DNA of 34,082 nucleotides. Source: Spyradocola sp034113365. GTDB lineage: Bacteria > Bacillota > Clostridia > Christensenellales > UBA1750. Made by a program: the position numbers and the translations under genes. Shown here piece after piece: positions 25,135 through 31,599 of the stretch. The notes under the pieces are model-generated. The model did not search any database. It was given only the letters and a program-made list of their open reading frames with translations, and was not told the DNA's origin. The first letter of the stretch is position 1. The number at the start of each line of letters is the position of its first letter. The DNA lies in NCBI GenBank assembly GCA_034113365.1, contig JAXEXP010000088.1, positions 1-34,082 on the forward strand, in the 5' to 3' direction.

Positions 25135-25629
25135 ATGAACCTGCTGTTTGTCTGCACCGGCAACACCTGCCGCTCTGCGATGGCCGAGGAGCTCGCGCGA
25201 CGCATGGCCGGGCAGCTGGAGCTAGACGATTTTGAAGTCAACTCCGCCGGCACCGACGCCGACGAGGGCCTGCCCGCCTCCTATGGCGCCTGCGCGGTCA
25301 TCGCCGAGCGCGGCGGCGACCTGTTCAACCACTCCGCCGTGCAGCTGACGCGCGGTTTGATCGAGGACGCCGACCTGATCCTGACGATGGGCCGCTCTCA
25401 CAGGGCGCGGGTGCTGCAGCTCTGCCCCGGTGCGGCGGGCAAGGTGCACACGCTGCTGGGCTACGCAACGGGCACCGATCAGGACATCGAGGATCCCTTC
25501 GGCGGCGACCACGACGTCTACCTCAAGACGCTGGATCAGATCGAGCTGGCGCTGGTGGTGGTGCTCATCCGGCTCTACCCCGACCGGGCCGAGGAGATCC
25601 GCGCCGTTTACAGCCCCAACGACGACTGA
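25135..25629 (+). CDS. ywlE: Low-molecular-weight phosphatase, probable protein-arginine phosphatase
   Basis: A 164-residue protein with the P-loop CTGNTCRS (Cys7 to Arg13) and the general-acid Asp in EDPFGGDHDVY. Thr11 in the loop equals the residue that makes B. subtilis YwlE act on phospho-arginine rather than phospho-tyrosine, so I infer arginine phosphatase activity. The arginine kinase McsB is not in this window. AAGGAGGG lies six bases before the ATG. The C-terminus (RAVYSPNDD) is somewhat longer than usual. Confidence 0.9.
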   Translation: MNLLFVCTGNTCRSAMAEELARRMAGQLELDDFEVNSAGTDADEGLPASYGACAVIAERGGDLFNHSAVQLTRGLIEDADLILTMGRSHRARVLQLCPGAAGKVHTLLGYATGTDQDIEDPFGGDHDVYLKTLDQIELALVVVLIRLYPDRAEEIRAVYSPNDD

Positions 25630-25641
25630 CGGGGGCGGGAT

Positions 25642-26223
25642 ATGGTCTATCAGCTGCTCGCTCTGCTCATACTTGCGTTTTTTTATGCCTGTTATTTCGG
25701 AAAAATGCTCAGCCAGCGCAGCCACGGCATCCGCACCGACCAGATGGGCCGGGGCAAGACGGGCCGCGTGCGCGCCATTGAGATCGCCGTCAAGTGCGTC
25801 ACGGCGCTGCTGCCCATAGAGCAGGTGGTCTGCATCGCGCTGAAGCGGACCGCGCTGCCGGACTGGACGCGCATACTGGGCGCCCTGCTGGGCGCGCTGG
25901 GCGTCGCGGCGTTCGCGGCCGCCGCGCTGTGCATGAAGGACAGCTGGCGCGCCGGTGTTTCTGCGCAGGAAAAGACGGAGCTGGTCACAGACGGCATCTA
26001 CCGCATCAGCCGGAACCCCGCGTTTCTGGGGTTTGACCTGATGTATCTGGGGATCCTGCTGCTGTTTTTCAGCTGGCCGCTGTGCATTTTGACGGTGCTT
26101 GCGGCGCTGCTGCTGCACGTTCAGGTGGTGTGCGTGGAGGAGGCGCACCTGCGCGCCGCCTTTGGGCAGGCATATCTGGATTACTGCGGACAGGTCTGCC
26201 GCTATTTGGGCAGAAAAAGCTGA
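25642..26223 (+). CDS. Isoprenylcysteine carboxyl methyltransferase family membrane protein
   Basis: A 193-residue integral membrane protein. It has hydrophobic segments at about 2-20, 43-60, 74-95 and a long C-terminal hairpin at about 130-155. The ICMT/PEMT-like signature is at the end: TDGIYRISRNPAFLGFDLMYLG, then VVCVEEAHLRAAFGQAYLDYC, with the Arg-Asn-Pro and Glu-Glu residues that bind SAM. Bacterial members methylate small or lipid substrates that are mostly unknown, so the substrate is not assigned. It starts 12 bases after ywlE with only a weak GGGGGCGGGA ahead of the ATG. It is an addition to the otherwise conserved ywl cluster. Confidence 0.82.
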   Translation: MVYQLLALLILAFFYACYFGKMLSQRSHGIRTDQMGRGKTGRVRAIEIAVKCVTALLPIEQVVCIALKRTALPDWTRILGALLGALGVAAFAAAALCMKDSWRAGVSAQEKTELVTDGIYRISRNPAFLGFDLMYLGILLLFFSWPLCILTVLAALLLHVQVVCVEEAHLRAAFGQAYLDYCGQVCRYLGRKS

Positions 26224-26231
26224 GGTTGTGT

Positions 26232-26260
26232 TTGCGTAATTGCATGATTTGCGCTATAAT
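26232..26260 (+). promoter_or_regulatory. Sigma-A promoter for rpiB-upp
   Basis: TTGCGT (26232-26237), a 17-base spacer and a perfect TATAAT (26255-26260). Initiation is expected near 26267, in the middle of the palindrome described next. Confidence 0.88.
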
Positions 26261-26262
26261 AA

Positions 26263-26274
26263 GTTGAATTCAAC
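26263..26274. repeat. Palindrome at the rpiB transcription start
   Basis: GTTGAATTCAAC is a perfect 12-base palindrome two bases after the -10 box, placed where a repressor could block initiation. Its outer half-sites GTTGA/TCAAC also occur just after the rpmE promoter. It could equally be chance. Confidence 0.45.
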
Positions 26275-26293
26275 TGGGAGGTGCCTCTGAATC

Positions 26294-26740
26294 ATGATAG
26301 CACTGGGAAGCGATCACGCCGCGTACAAGCTCAAGCTTGCCATCGCGGAGCATCTGAAGGAAAAGGGAATCGAGTTTGAGGACCTGGGCTGCTACGGAAC
26401 CGAATCCGTGAACTACCCCGAGTACGGCCAGAAGGTAGCCGAGGCCGTCGCCGCGGGCAAGTACGAGTACGGCATCGTGGTGTGCGGCACGGGCATCGGG
26501 ATCTCTCTTGCCGCCAACAAGGTGCCCGGCATCCGCTGCGCCGTCTGCTCCGACACCTATTCGGCCAAGTACACCCGCCTGCACAACGACGCCAACATGC
26601 TGGCCATGGGCGAGCGCGTCGTGGGCCAGGGCCTTGCGATGGAGATCGTGGATACCTTCCTGTCCACCGGGTTTGAGGGCGGACGCCACGCCAAGCGCGT
26701 GGACATGATCACCGCCATCGAAAAGAAGTACAACAAATAA
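26294..26740 (+). CDS. rpiB: Ribose 5-phosphate isomerase B
   Basis: A 148-residue RpiB/LacAB-type isomerase for ribose 5-phosphate and ribulose 5-phosphate. It starts MIALGSDHAAYKLK, with YPEYGQKVAEAV, the active-site loop VVCGTGIGISLAANK carrying the catalytic Cys, and CSDTYSAKYTRLHNDANMLAMGER. The SD region is GGGAGGTG at 26276-26283, ten bases before the ATG. It is paired with upp. With rpe at 15648 the window supplies two pentose phosphate isomerising enzymes. LacA/LacB subunits and AlsB-type enzymes are close relatives but less likely given the locus. Confidence 0.95.
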   Translation: MIALGSDHAAYKLKLAIAEHLKEKGIEFEDLGCYGTESVNYPEYGQKVAEAVAAGKYEYGIVVCGTGIGISLAANKVPGIRCAVCSDTYSAKYTRLHNDANMLAMGERVVGQGLAMEIVDTFLSTGFEGGRHAKRVDMITAIEKKYNK

Positions 26741-26764
26741 AATTCGATAGGAGAGACACAACTT

Positions 26765-27394
26765 ATGAGCAAGCTCATCGTCATGGACCACCCGCTCATC
26801 CAGCACAAGCTGACCATCATGCGCGATAAGAACACCGGCTCCAAGGAATTCCGCGAACTGCTCAACGAGATCTCCATGCTGATGGCATACGAGTCCACCC
26901 GCGACCTGCCGCTTACGGAGGTGGAGGTGGAGACCCCCATCCAAGCATGCAAGGCGCATGTGCTGGCGGGCAAGAAGCTGGGCGTCGTGCCGATCCTGCG
27001 CGCGGGCCTGGGCATGCTCGACGGCGTGCTGGAGATCATCCCCGCGGCGCGCGTCGGCCACATCGGCCTCTACCGCGACCCCGAGACGCTGGAGCCCGTG
27101 GAATACTACTGCAAGCTGCCCACCGACGTCAAGGAGCGCGACCTGATCGTGCTCGATCCCATGCTGGCCACCGGCGGCTCCGCTTCCGCCGCCATCAGCT
27201 TCATCAAGAACCGCGGCTGCCGCTCCATCCGCATGATGAACCTCATCGCCGCGCCCGAGGGCATCGAGCGCGTGCAGAAGGATCATCCCGACGTGGACAT
27301 CTACGTCGCCTGCGTCGATGAGAAGCTCAACGACCATGGCTACATCATCCCCGGCCTGGGCGACGCCGGCGACCGCCTGTTCGGCACCAAGTAA
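26765..27394 (+). CDS. upp: Uracil phosphoribosyltransferase
   Basis: A 209-residue enzyme that makes UMP from uracil and PRPP. It shows MDHPLIQHKLTIMRDKNTGS, VPILRAGLGMLDG, the PRPP-binding DPMLATGGSASAAI and the uracil site near YIIPGLGDAGDRLFGTK. AGGAGAG lies upstream. It is co-transcribed with rpiB and closed by a strong terminator. PyrR attenuation sequences are not seen. Confidence 0.97.
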   Translation: MSKLIVMDHPLIQHKLTIMRDKNTGSKEFRELLNEISMLMAYESTRDLPLTEVEVETPIQACKAHVLAGKKLGVVPILRAGLGMLDGVLEIIPAARVGHIGLYRDPETLEPVEYYCKLPTDVKERDLIVLDPMLATGGSASAAISFIKNRGCRSIRMMNLIAAPEGIERVQKDHPDVDIYVACVDEKLNDHGYIIPGLGDAGDRLFGTK

Positions 27395-27406
27395 ATCGGC
27401 TATTCG

Positions 27407-27440
27407 GAACGTCTCCGCAACCCGGAGGCGTTCTTTTTTT
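27407..27440 (+). terminator. Rho-independent terminator after upp
   Basis: GAACGTCTCCG (27407-27417) pairs with CGGAGGCGTTC (27423-27433), eleven pairs including one G-T, with a five-base loop and seven Ts (27434-27440). Confidence 0.93.
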
Positions 27441-27447
27441 GCGTGCG

Positions 27448-27459
27448 GCGGCATATTCT
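27448..27459 (+). promoter_or_regulatory. Candidate SigE-type -10 element for spoIVA
   Basis: GCGGCATATTCT is placed 33 bases before the spoIVA ATG. The same 12 bases occur at 30830-30841 before the propeller gene. In B. subtilis spoIVA is under SigE, whose -10 is CATACAnT-like. No good SigE -35 (ATA) is seen at the expected distance; the upp terminator T run lies there instead. Confidence 0.5.
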
Positions 27460-27492
27460 TCACCAACCTGAATGTGTACGGGAGGGAAGGAT

Positions 27493-28968
27493 ATGGAACG
27501 ATACGACATATACCGTGACATTGCCACGCGCTGTGACGGGACGGTGTTCATCGGCGTGGTCGGGCCTGTGCGCACAGGCAAATCCACGCTCATCGCGCAG
27601 CTGATGCAGCAGATGGTGCTGCCCAATCTGCCCGAGTCCTACAAAAAGGACCGCATGGTGGACGAGATGCCGCAATCCGGCTCGGGCAAAACCATCATGA
27701 CCACGCAGCCGCGCTTTGTGCCCGCAGAGCCCGTCAGCCTGTCCATGGAGGGCGTGGGCGCGCTGTCCGTGCGCTTTGTGGACTGCGTGGGCTACATGGT
27801 GCCCGGCGCGATGGGCGCGGACGAGGACGGCGCGCAGCGCATGGTGCGCACGCCGTGGTTCGAGCAGGAGATCCCCTTCGCGCAGGCCGCCGAGGTGGGC
27901 ACCGACCGCGTGATCGGCGAGCACTCCACCATCGGCCTGCTCGTCACCACCGACGGCAGCTTTTCCGGCATCGAGCGCATGAACTACGTCGCGGCGGAGG
28001 AAAAGGCCGTGCAGGCGCTCAAGGACAGCGGCAAGCCCTTCGTGATGGTGCTCAACACCTCCACGCCCACCGACCCCGCCACGCGCCAGCTCGTGCATGA
28101 CCTGACCGAAAAATACGACGTGCCCGTGCTGTTGATGGACGTCATCCACCTCAACGCCGACGACCTCAACGAGCTGCTGCGCACGGTGCTCTACGAATTC
28201 CCGCTGCGCGAGGTGACGGTGGAGCTCCCCTCCTGGGTACAGGCGCTGCCCGAGGACGACCCGCTGCCCCAGGCAATACTGGACGCCATCCGCCAAAGCG
28301 GCGAGGGCCTCGTCCATGTGCGCGACGTGCGCAGGATGCCCGAAGTCTTCGAGCTGCCCGATGCCAAGGGCCTGCAGCTGGAGGGCATGGATTTGGGCAG
28401 CGGCACGGTGCACATGGCGCTGCCGCTGCGCGAGGGCCTGTTCTACGAGGTGCTGGGCCAGAAATGCGGCCAGCAGGTGCGCTCCGACGCCCATCTGATG
28501 TCGCTGATGACGGATCTGGTCAAGGCAAAGCGCGAATACGACCGCGTGGCCTCCGCGCTGGAGTCCGTCAAGACCACGGGCTACGGCCTGGTCGCCCCCA
28601 CGATGGAGGAGCTGACGCTGGCAGAGCCCGAGCTCACGCGCCAGGGCGGCCACTACGGCGTCAAGCTGCGCGCCTCCGCGCCCAGCCTGCACATGATCCG
28701 CGTGGACATCGCCACCGAGGTCAATCCCATCATCGGCTCGGAAAAGGAGTCCGAGGAGATGGTCAAATACCTGCTCTCGCAGTTCGAGGCCGACCCGCAG
28801 AAGCTGTGGAGCACCGAGATCTTCGGCAAATCCCTGCACGACCTGGTGCGCGAGGGCCTGGCCGGCAAGCTGATGCGCATGCCCGAGGACGCGCAGAACA
28901 AGACCCGCGAAACCCTCAGCCGCATCATCAACGAGGGCAGCGGCGGCATGATCTGCATACTGCTCTGA
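27493..28968 (+). CDS. spoIVA: Stage IV sporulation protein A, spore coat morphogenetic ATPase
   Basis: A 491-residue protein close to SpoIVA throughout. It begins MERYDIYRDIATRCDG, with the ATPase P-loop GVVGPVRTGKSTLIAQ and DEMPQSGSGKTIMTTQPRFVP. The middle domain is followed by the C-terminal segment ending GGMICILL, which in B. subtilis anchors to SpoVM on the forespore membrane. SpoIVA polymerises with ATP to build the base layer of the spore coat. I start at ATG 27493, six bases after GGAGGG (27481-27486); an in-frame ATG at 27472 would add seven residues not found in the family. Its presence marks the organism as an endospore former or a recent descendant of one. Confidence 0.98.
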   Translation: MERYDIYRDIATRCDGTVFIGVVGPVRTGKSTLIAQLMQQMVLPNLPESYKKDRMVDEMPQSGSGKTIMTTQPRFVPAEPVSLSMEGVGALSVRFVDCVGYMVPGAMGADEDGAQRMVRTPWFEQEIPFAQAAEVGTDRVIGEHSTIGLLVTTDGSFSGIERMNYVAAEEKAVQALKDSGKPFVMVLNTSTPTDPATRQLVHDLTEKYDVPVLLMDVIHLNADDLNELLRTVLYEFPLREVTVELPSWVQALPEDDPLPQAILDAIRQSGEGLVHVRDVRRMPEVFELPDAKGLQLEGMDLGSGTVHMALPLREGLFYEVLGQKCGQQVRSDAHLMSLMTDLVKAKREYDRVASALESVKTTGYGLVAPTMEELTLAEPELTRQGGHYGVKLRASAPSLHMIRVDIATEVNPIIGSEKESEEMVKYLLSQFEADPQKLWSTEIFGKSLHDLVREGLAGKLMRMPEDAQNKTRETLSRIINEGSGGMICILL

Positions 28969-28972
28969 CGCA

Positions 28973-29002
28973 TTGACGCTCCGGCTCCGGTCGTGGTATA
29001 AT
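28973..29002 (+). promoter_or_regulatory. Sigma-A promoter for the GH51 gene
   Basis: TTGACG (28973-28978), an 18-base spacer and TATAAT (28997-29002) with TG one base upstream. A 7-base inverted repeat, CGGCTCC (28982-28988) and GGAGCCG (29019-29025), brackets the -10 and the start of transcription and could serve regulation, though it is short. Confidence 0.85.
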
Positions 29003-29031
29003 CAAAAAAAGCCTGACAGGAGCCGATTTCC

Positions 29032-30438
29032 ATGAAAAACAGCGTATTGAATGTCGATCTTGCCGCGCGGACGCCTATCGATCCGCACATTTTCGGCAGC
29101 TTTATTGAGCATATTGAAAACTGCATACTGGGCGGCGTCTGCGACCCCGGCTCGCCGCTCTCCGACGCGCAGGGCATCCGGCAGGATGTGCAGCAGCTGT
29201 GCCAGGAGCTCGCACCGACCGCGCTGCGCTTCCCGGGCGGCACCGTGATGGGCATCTACCATTGGGAGGAGCACGTCGGCCCCGTCGGGCAGCGCAGAAA
29301 GCGCGCCAACATCGTCTGGGGCGGCCGCATGTGCCATGAGTTCGGTACAGCCGAGTTCGTGCAGTATTGCCGCAGCATCGGCGCCGAGCCCATGCTCTGC
29401 GTCAACATGCCCACCGGCAGCGCCGAAGAGGCCGCCAACTGGGTGGAATACTGCAACGGAACCGGCGACACCTACTATGCCAACCTGCGCCGCGTGCACG
29501 GCTACGAGCAGCCCTTTGGCGTCAAATACTGGTTCATAGGCAATGAATCCTACGCCGAGCCCGACCTGGGCACACAGCACGATGTGGAGATCTACATCCG
29601 CGACGCGTGGGAGTTCACCAAATACATGAAGATGACCGACCCCACCATCGAGCTGATCTTCGTGGGCTACGACGACGCCTGGAACCGCAGGGTGCTCGAC
29701 AGCCTGGGCGACGTGTGCGACTATTTGTCCCTGCACTTCTACGCCGGCACGGGCGAGGACCCCGATCAGCCCTGGCGTCAGCTGGAGGCGTTCCGGCGCG
29801 ATACGCTGACGCCCGCCTGCAGGCTGCTCCACGAGGTGAACGCGCGCCCGGTCAGCCTCAATCCCTGGCTGCGCATCCCGCCCCGCAAGGCCGACGTCGC
29901 GCTGTCTCTGGACGAGTGGAACATCTGGAACAACGCGCCGGACGATCGCAGCAAATACGGGCTCATCCAGACCTACACCTGGCGCGACGCGTTGTGGGTC
30001 GCCAGCTTCCTGAACCTGCTCCTGCGCAGCAGCGACGTGATCCGTATCGCTAACACCGCGCAGATGGTCAACGTGCTCGCACCCATCATGGCCGATGCGC
30101 AGGGCTCCTGGAAGCAGACCATATTCCATCCGCTACAGGCCTATCGCGCGCTCGCTGGCACGCACAGCGTACCGGCTTCTGCTGATGCGCTCGACGTCGG
30201 CGCTACGCTGAGCGGTGAAACGCTGACCGCATTTGCCGTGAACCGCAGCCCTGACACGGTGCTCCTGCATCTGCCCGCAGCGCTGCGATCCGCACGCGTG
30301 CTCCGCGCCGAGAGCGGCAACGCCGTCAGCGTCTCGGGGAAGGACTGCGTAAGCTGCGAGCAGATCTCCGCCGCGCCGAACTGCCTCACCTTCGAGCTCC
30401 CGCCCGAGAGCCTGTGCATCCTGCAAATGGGAACCTAA
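29032..30438 (+). CDS. Alpha-L-arabinofuranosidase, glycoside hydrolase family 51
   Basis: A 468-residue protein without signal peptide, so cytosolic. The N-terminal barrel has IDPHIFGSFIEHIE, LRFPGGT, the acid/base Glu in KYWFIGNES and the nucleophile Glu in SLDEWNIWN. A C-terminal beta domain (about 375-468) ends LPPESLCILQMGT. GH51 enzymes release arabinose from short arabino-oligosaccharides taken up by the cell. No transporter, regulator or arabinose pathway gene is adjacent, and the gene stands alone with its own sigma-A promoter between spoIVA and tRNA genes. Family assignment is firm; the natural substrate is inferred. The ATG has AGGAG nine bases upstream. Confidence 0.94.
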   Translation: MKNSVLNVDLAARTPIDPHIFGSFIEHIENCILGGVCDPGSPLSDAQGIRQDVQQLCQELAPTALRFPGGTVMGIYHWEEHVGPVGQRRKRANIVWGGRMCHEFGTAEFVQYCRSIGAEPMLCVNMPTGSAEEAANWVEYCNGTGDTYYANLRRVHGYEQPFGVKYWFIGNESYAEPDLGTQHDVEIYIRDAWEFTKYMKMTDPTIELIFVGYDDAWNRRVLDSLGDVCDYLSLHFYAGTGEDPDQPWRQLEAFRRDTLTPACRLLHEVNARPVSLNPWLRIPPRKADVALSLDEWNIWNNAPDDRSKYGLIQTYTWRDALWVASFLNLLLRSSDVIRIANTAQMVNVLAPIMADAQGSWKQTIFHPLQAYRALAGTHSVPASADALDVGATLSGETLTAFAVNRSPDTVLLHLPAALRSARVLRAESGNAVSVSGKDCVSCEQISAAPNCLTFELPPESLCILQMGT

Positions 30439-30465
30439 AGCTAGTAACTTTTTCTCAATTCCCTC

Positions 30466-30494
30466 TTGCTGAATCGAAACCATTGTGCTATAAT
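30466..30494 (+). promoter_or_regulatory. Sigma-A promoter for the tRNA pair
   Basis: TTGCTG (30466-30471), a 17-base spacer and TATAAT (30489-30494), with TG one base upstream. Transcription would begin near 30501, about 13 bases before the first tRNA. Confidence 0.88.
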
Positions 30495-30513
30495 AACATT
30501 CGACAACCGATTC

Positions 30514-30589
30514 GCGCTTGTAGCTCAGTGGATAGAGTGTCCGACTCCGACTCGGGAGACCGCAGGTTCGAATCCTGTCAGGCGCACCA
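30514..30589 (+). tRNA. tRNA-Arg (anticodon CCG)
   Basis: A complete 76-base cloverleaf. The acceptor stem GCGCTTG/CAGGCGC has one G-T pair, the D arm is GCTC/GAGT, the anticodon stem TCCGA/TCGGG. The anticodon CCG is at 30547-30549, the variable loop has five bases and the T arm is GCAGG-TTCGAAT-CCTGT. The discriminator A and the CCA end are encoded. It reads CGG codons. Confidence 0.97.
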
Positions 30590-30676
30590 GCGAGAATGGC
30601 GGAATTGGCAGACGCGCTAGTTTCAGGTACTAGTGAAGGTTCCTTCATGCAGGTTCAAGTCCTGTTTCTCGCACCA
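30590..30676 (+). tRNA. tRNA-Leu (anticodon CAG)
   Basis: An 87-base class II tRNA with acceptor stem GCGAGAA/TTCTCGC and anticodon stem CTAGT/ACTAG. The anticodon CAG is at 30624-30626. A long variable arm (GAAGG/CTTC region) and T arm GCAGG-TTCAAGT-CCTGT follow, with CCA encoded. Its first base directly follows the CCA of tRNA-Arg. It reads CTG, by eye the commonest leucine codon here. Confidence 0.97.
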
Positions 30677-30679
30677 AAC

Positions 30680-30726
30680 AAAACCCCTGAATTCAGGTGA
30701 AACTGGATTCAGGGGTTTTCTTTTTT
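30680..30726 (+). terminator. Strong terminator after the tRNA pair
   Basis: AAAACCCCTGAAT (30680-30692) pairs with ATTCAGGGGTTTT (30707-30719). TCAG/CTGG continues the stem to about 17 pairs around a GTGAAA loop, and a T-rich tail follows. Between it and 30812 I see no gene. Confidence 0.95.
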
Positions 30727-30812
30727 GCGACAGCGCTTAACGTTTTTTCAGTATCCCATCAATTCCACAAGCGAGCGGGATGCAGAGGCCCTCAAATGCT
30801 CACATTCTGCGG

Positions 30813-30841
30813 ACACCGGCCGGATGCGCGCGGCATATTCT
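30813..30841 (+). promoter_or_regulatory. Candidate sporulation-type promoter for the propeller gene
   Basis: ACACC (30813-30817), 16 bases, then CATATTCT (30834-30841). The last 12 bases (30830-30841) are identical to those before spoIVA, and the ACACC-N16 arrangement equals that at 16953-16981. The start codon is 20 bases downstream. Confidence 0.5.
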
Positions 30842-30861
30842 GCTCACGGGGAGGTGTTACC

Positions 30862-31557
30862 GTGAGTCTTTACCCTGAGCAGACCTGTCTGCTGTGCGAC
30901 CTTCCGTGGAAAAACAACCGCGTGCGCTACGACGGCAGCCTCGCGCTGGATTACGCGCCGCGCATGCTGGAGCTGGGCACCGCAAAGCTGACGCTGGAGC
31001 CGGATGGCGTCGTCACGCTGTCGGGCGCGCAGGAGTCGCTGCGCATCGAGACCGGACTGCGCCCGCGCGAGGAGACCATCGCCTTTGACGCGCTGGACTG
31101 CGTGCTGTACGCCGCCTGCGCGAGCGGGCTGTGCGCCTATTCGTTGGCAAAACGGCGCGAGGTGTTCCGTCATCCCACGCCCGGTCCCTGCGGCGCGCCG
31201 CTGCTGTTCGAGCAGCTGCATCCCGACGGGGACATACTGCCCTGCGTGGGCGCTTCCAACGGCGCGGGGTGCTACATCGCGCTGAACCGGGCGACCGGCG
31301 CGCTGCTGTGGCGCGCGCAGATCCTCGGCGAGCCCGCAGGCGGCGCGGCGCATTGGAACGGCTACCTGTTCCTCACGCTGCGCGGCGCGCCCTGTCAGGC
31401 GCTGTGTCTGGAGGCGCGCAGCGGCGACCTCGTCTGGTGGAACCGCGGCGAGAGAGAGGCGCTGGGCGGCGTGATCGCGCAGGACGCCTACTACCTGTGC
31501 GGGACGGACGGCCGCTGGATGCGGTTTTCCCTTGCGGACGGCGAGCGCATCGCATGA
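30862..31557 (+). CDS. PQQ-like beta-propeller protein of unknown function
   Basis: A 231-residue protein with no signal peptide. Several blade-like repeats are visible: LYAACASGLCAYSLAKRREVF, then YIALNRATGALLWRAQI, then CLEARSGDLVWWNRGE and YYLCGTDGRWMRFSLADGE. The ATGALLW and SGDLVWW segments follow the PQQ-repeat pattern (TGxxLW). The protein is short for a complete propeller. It is rich in Cys for its size. GTG 30862 is chosen because GGGGAGG lies seven bases upstream; the frame is open 55 codons further up, but that stretch covers the tRNA terminator. The gene is single, with a sporulation-like promoter and a shared terminator with the convergent dehydrogenase. I do not recognise a specific family. 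Confidence 0.75.
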   Translation: MSLYPEQTCLLCDLPWKNNRVRYDGSLALDYAPRMLELGTAKLTLEPDGVVTLSGAQESLRIETGLRPREETIAFDALDCVLYAACASGLCAYSLAKRREVFRHPTPGPCGAPLLFEQLHPDGDILPCVGASNGAGCYIALNRATGALLWRAQILGEPAGGAAHWNGYLFLTLRGAPCQALCLEARSGDLVWWNRGEREALGGVIAQDAYYLCGTDGRWMRFSLADGERIA

Positions 31558-31583
31558 AAAAGGGACGGCATCTCTGCCGTCCC
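31557..31583 (-). terminator. Terminator between the propeller and dehydrogenase genes
   Basis: GGGACGGC (31562-31569) and GCCGTCCC (31576-31583) form an eight-base stem with a six-base loop. On the minus strand five Ts follow (31561-31557), so it ends the dehydrogenase transcript. On the plus strand there is no T run after it. Confidence 0.88.
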
Positions 31584-31599
31584 CATACATAGCTGGTCT

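Noticed and set aside
27472..27492. Upstream ATG for spoIVA
   Set aside because: The extra residues MCTGGKD are not found in the family and the ribosome binding site lies after this ATG, so translation starts at 27493.
30727..30812. Gene or RNA between the tRNA terminator and the propeller promoter
   Set aside because: A frame is open across it, but it has no ribosome binding site with a sensible start, and no stable structure is evident.
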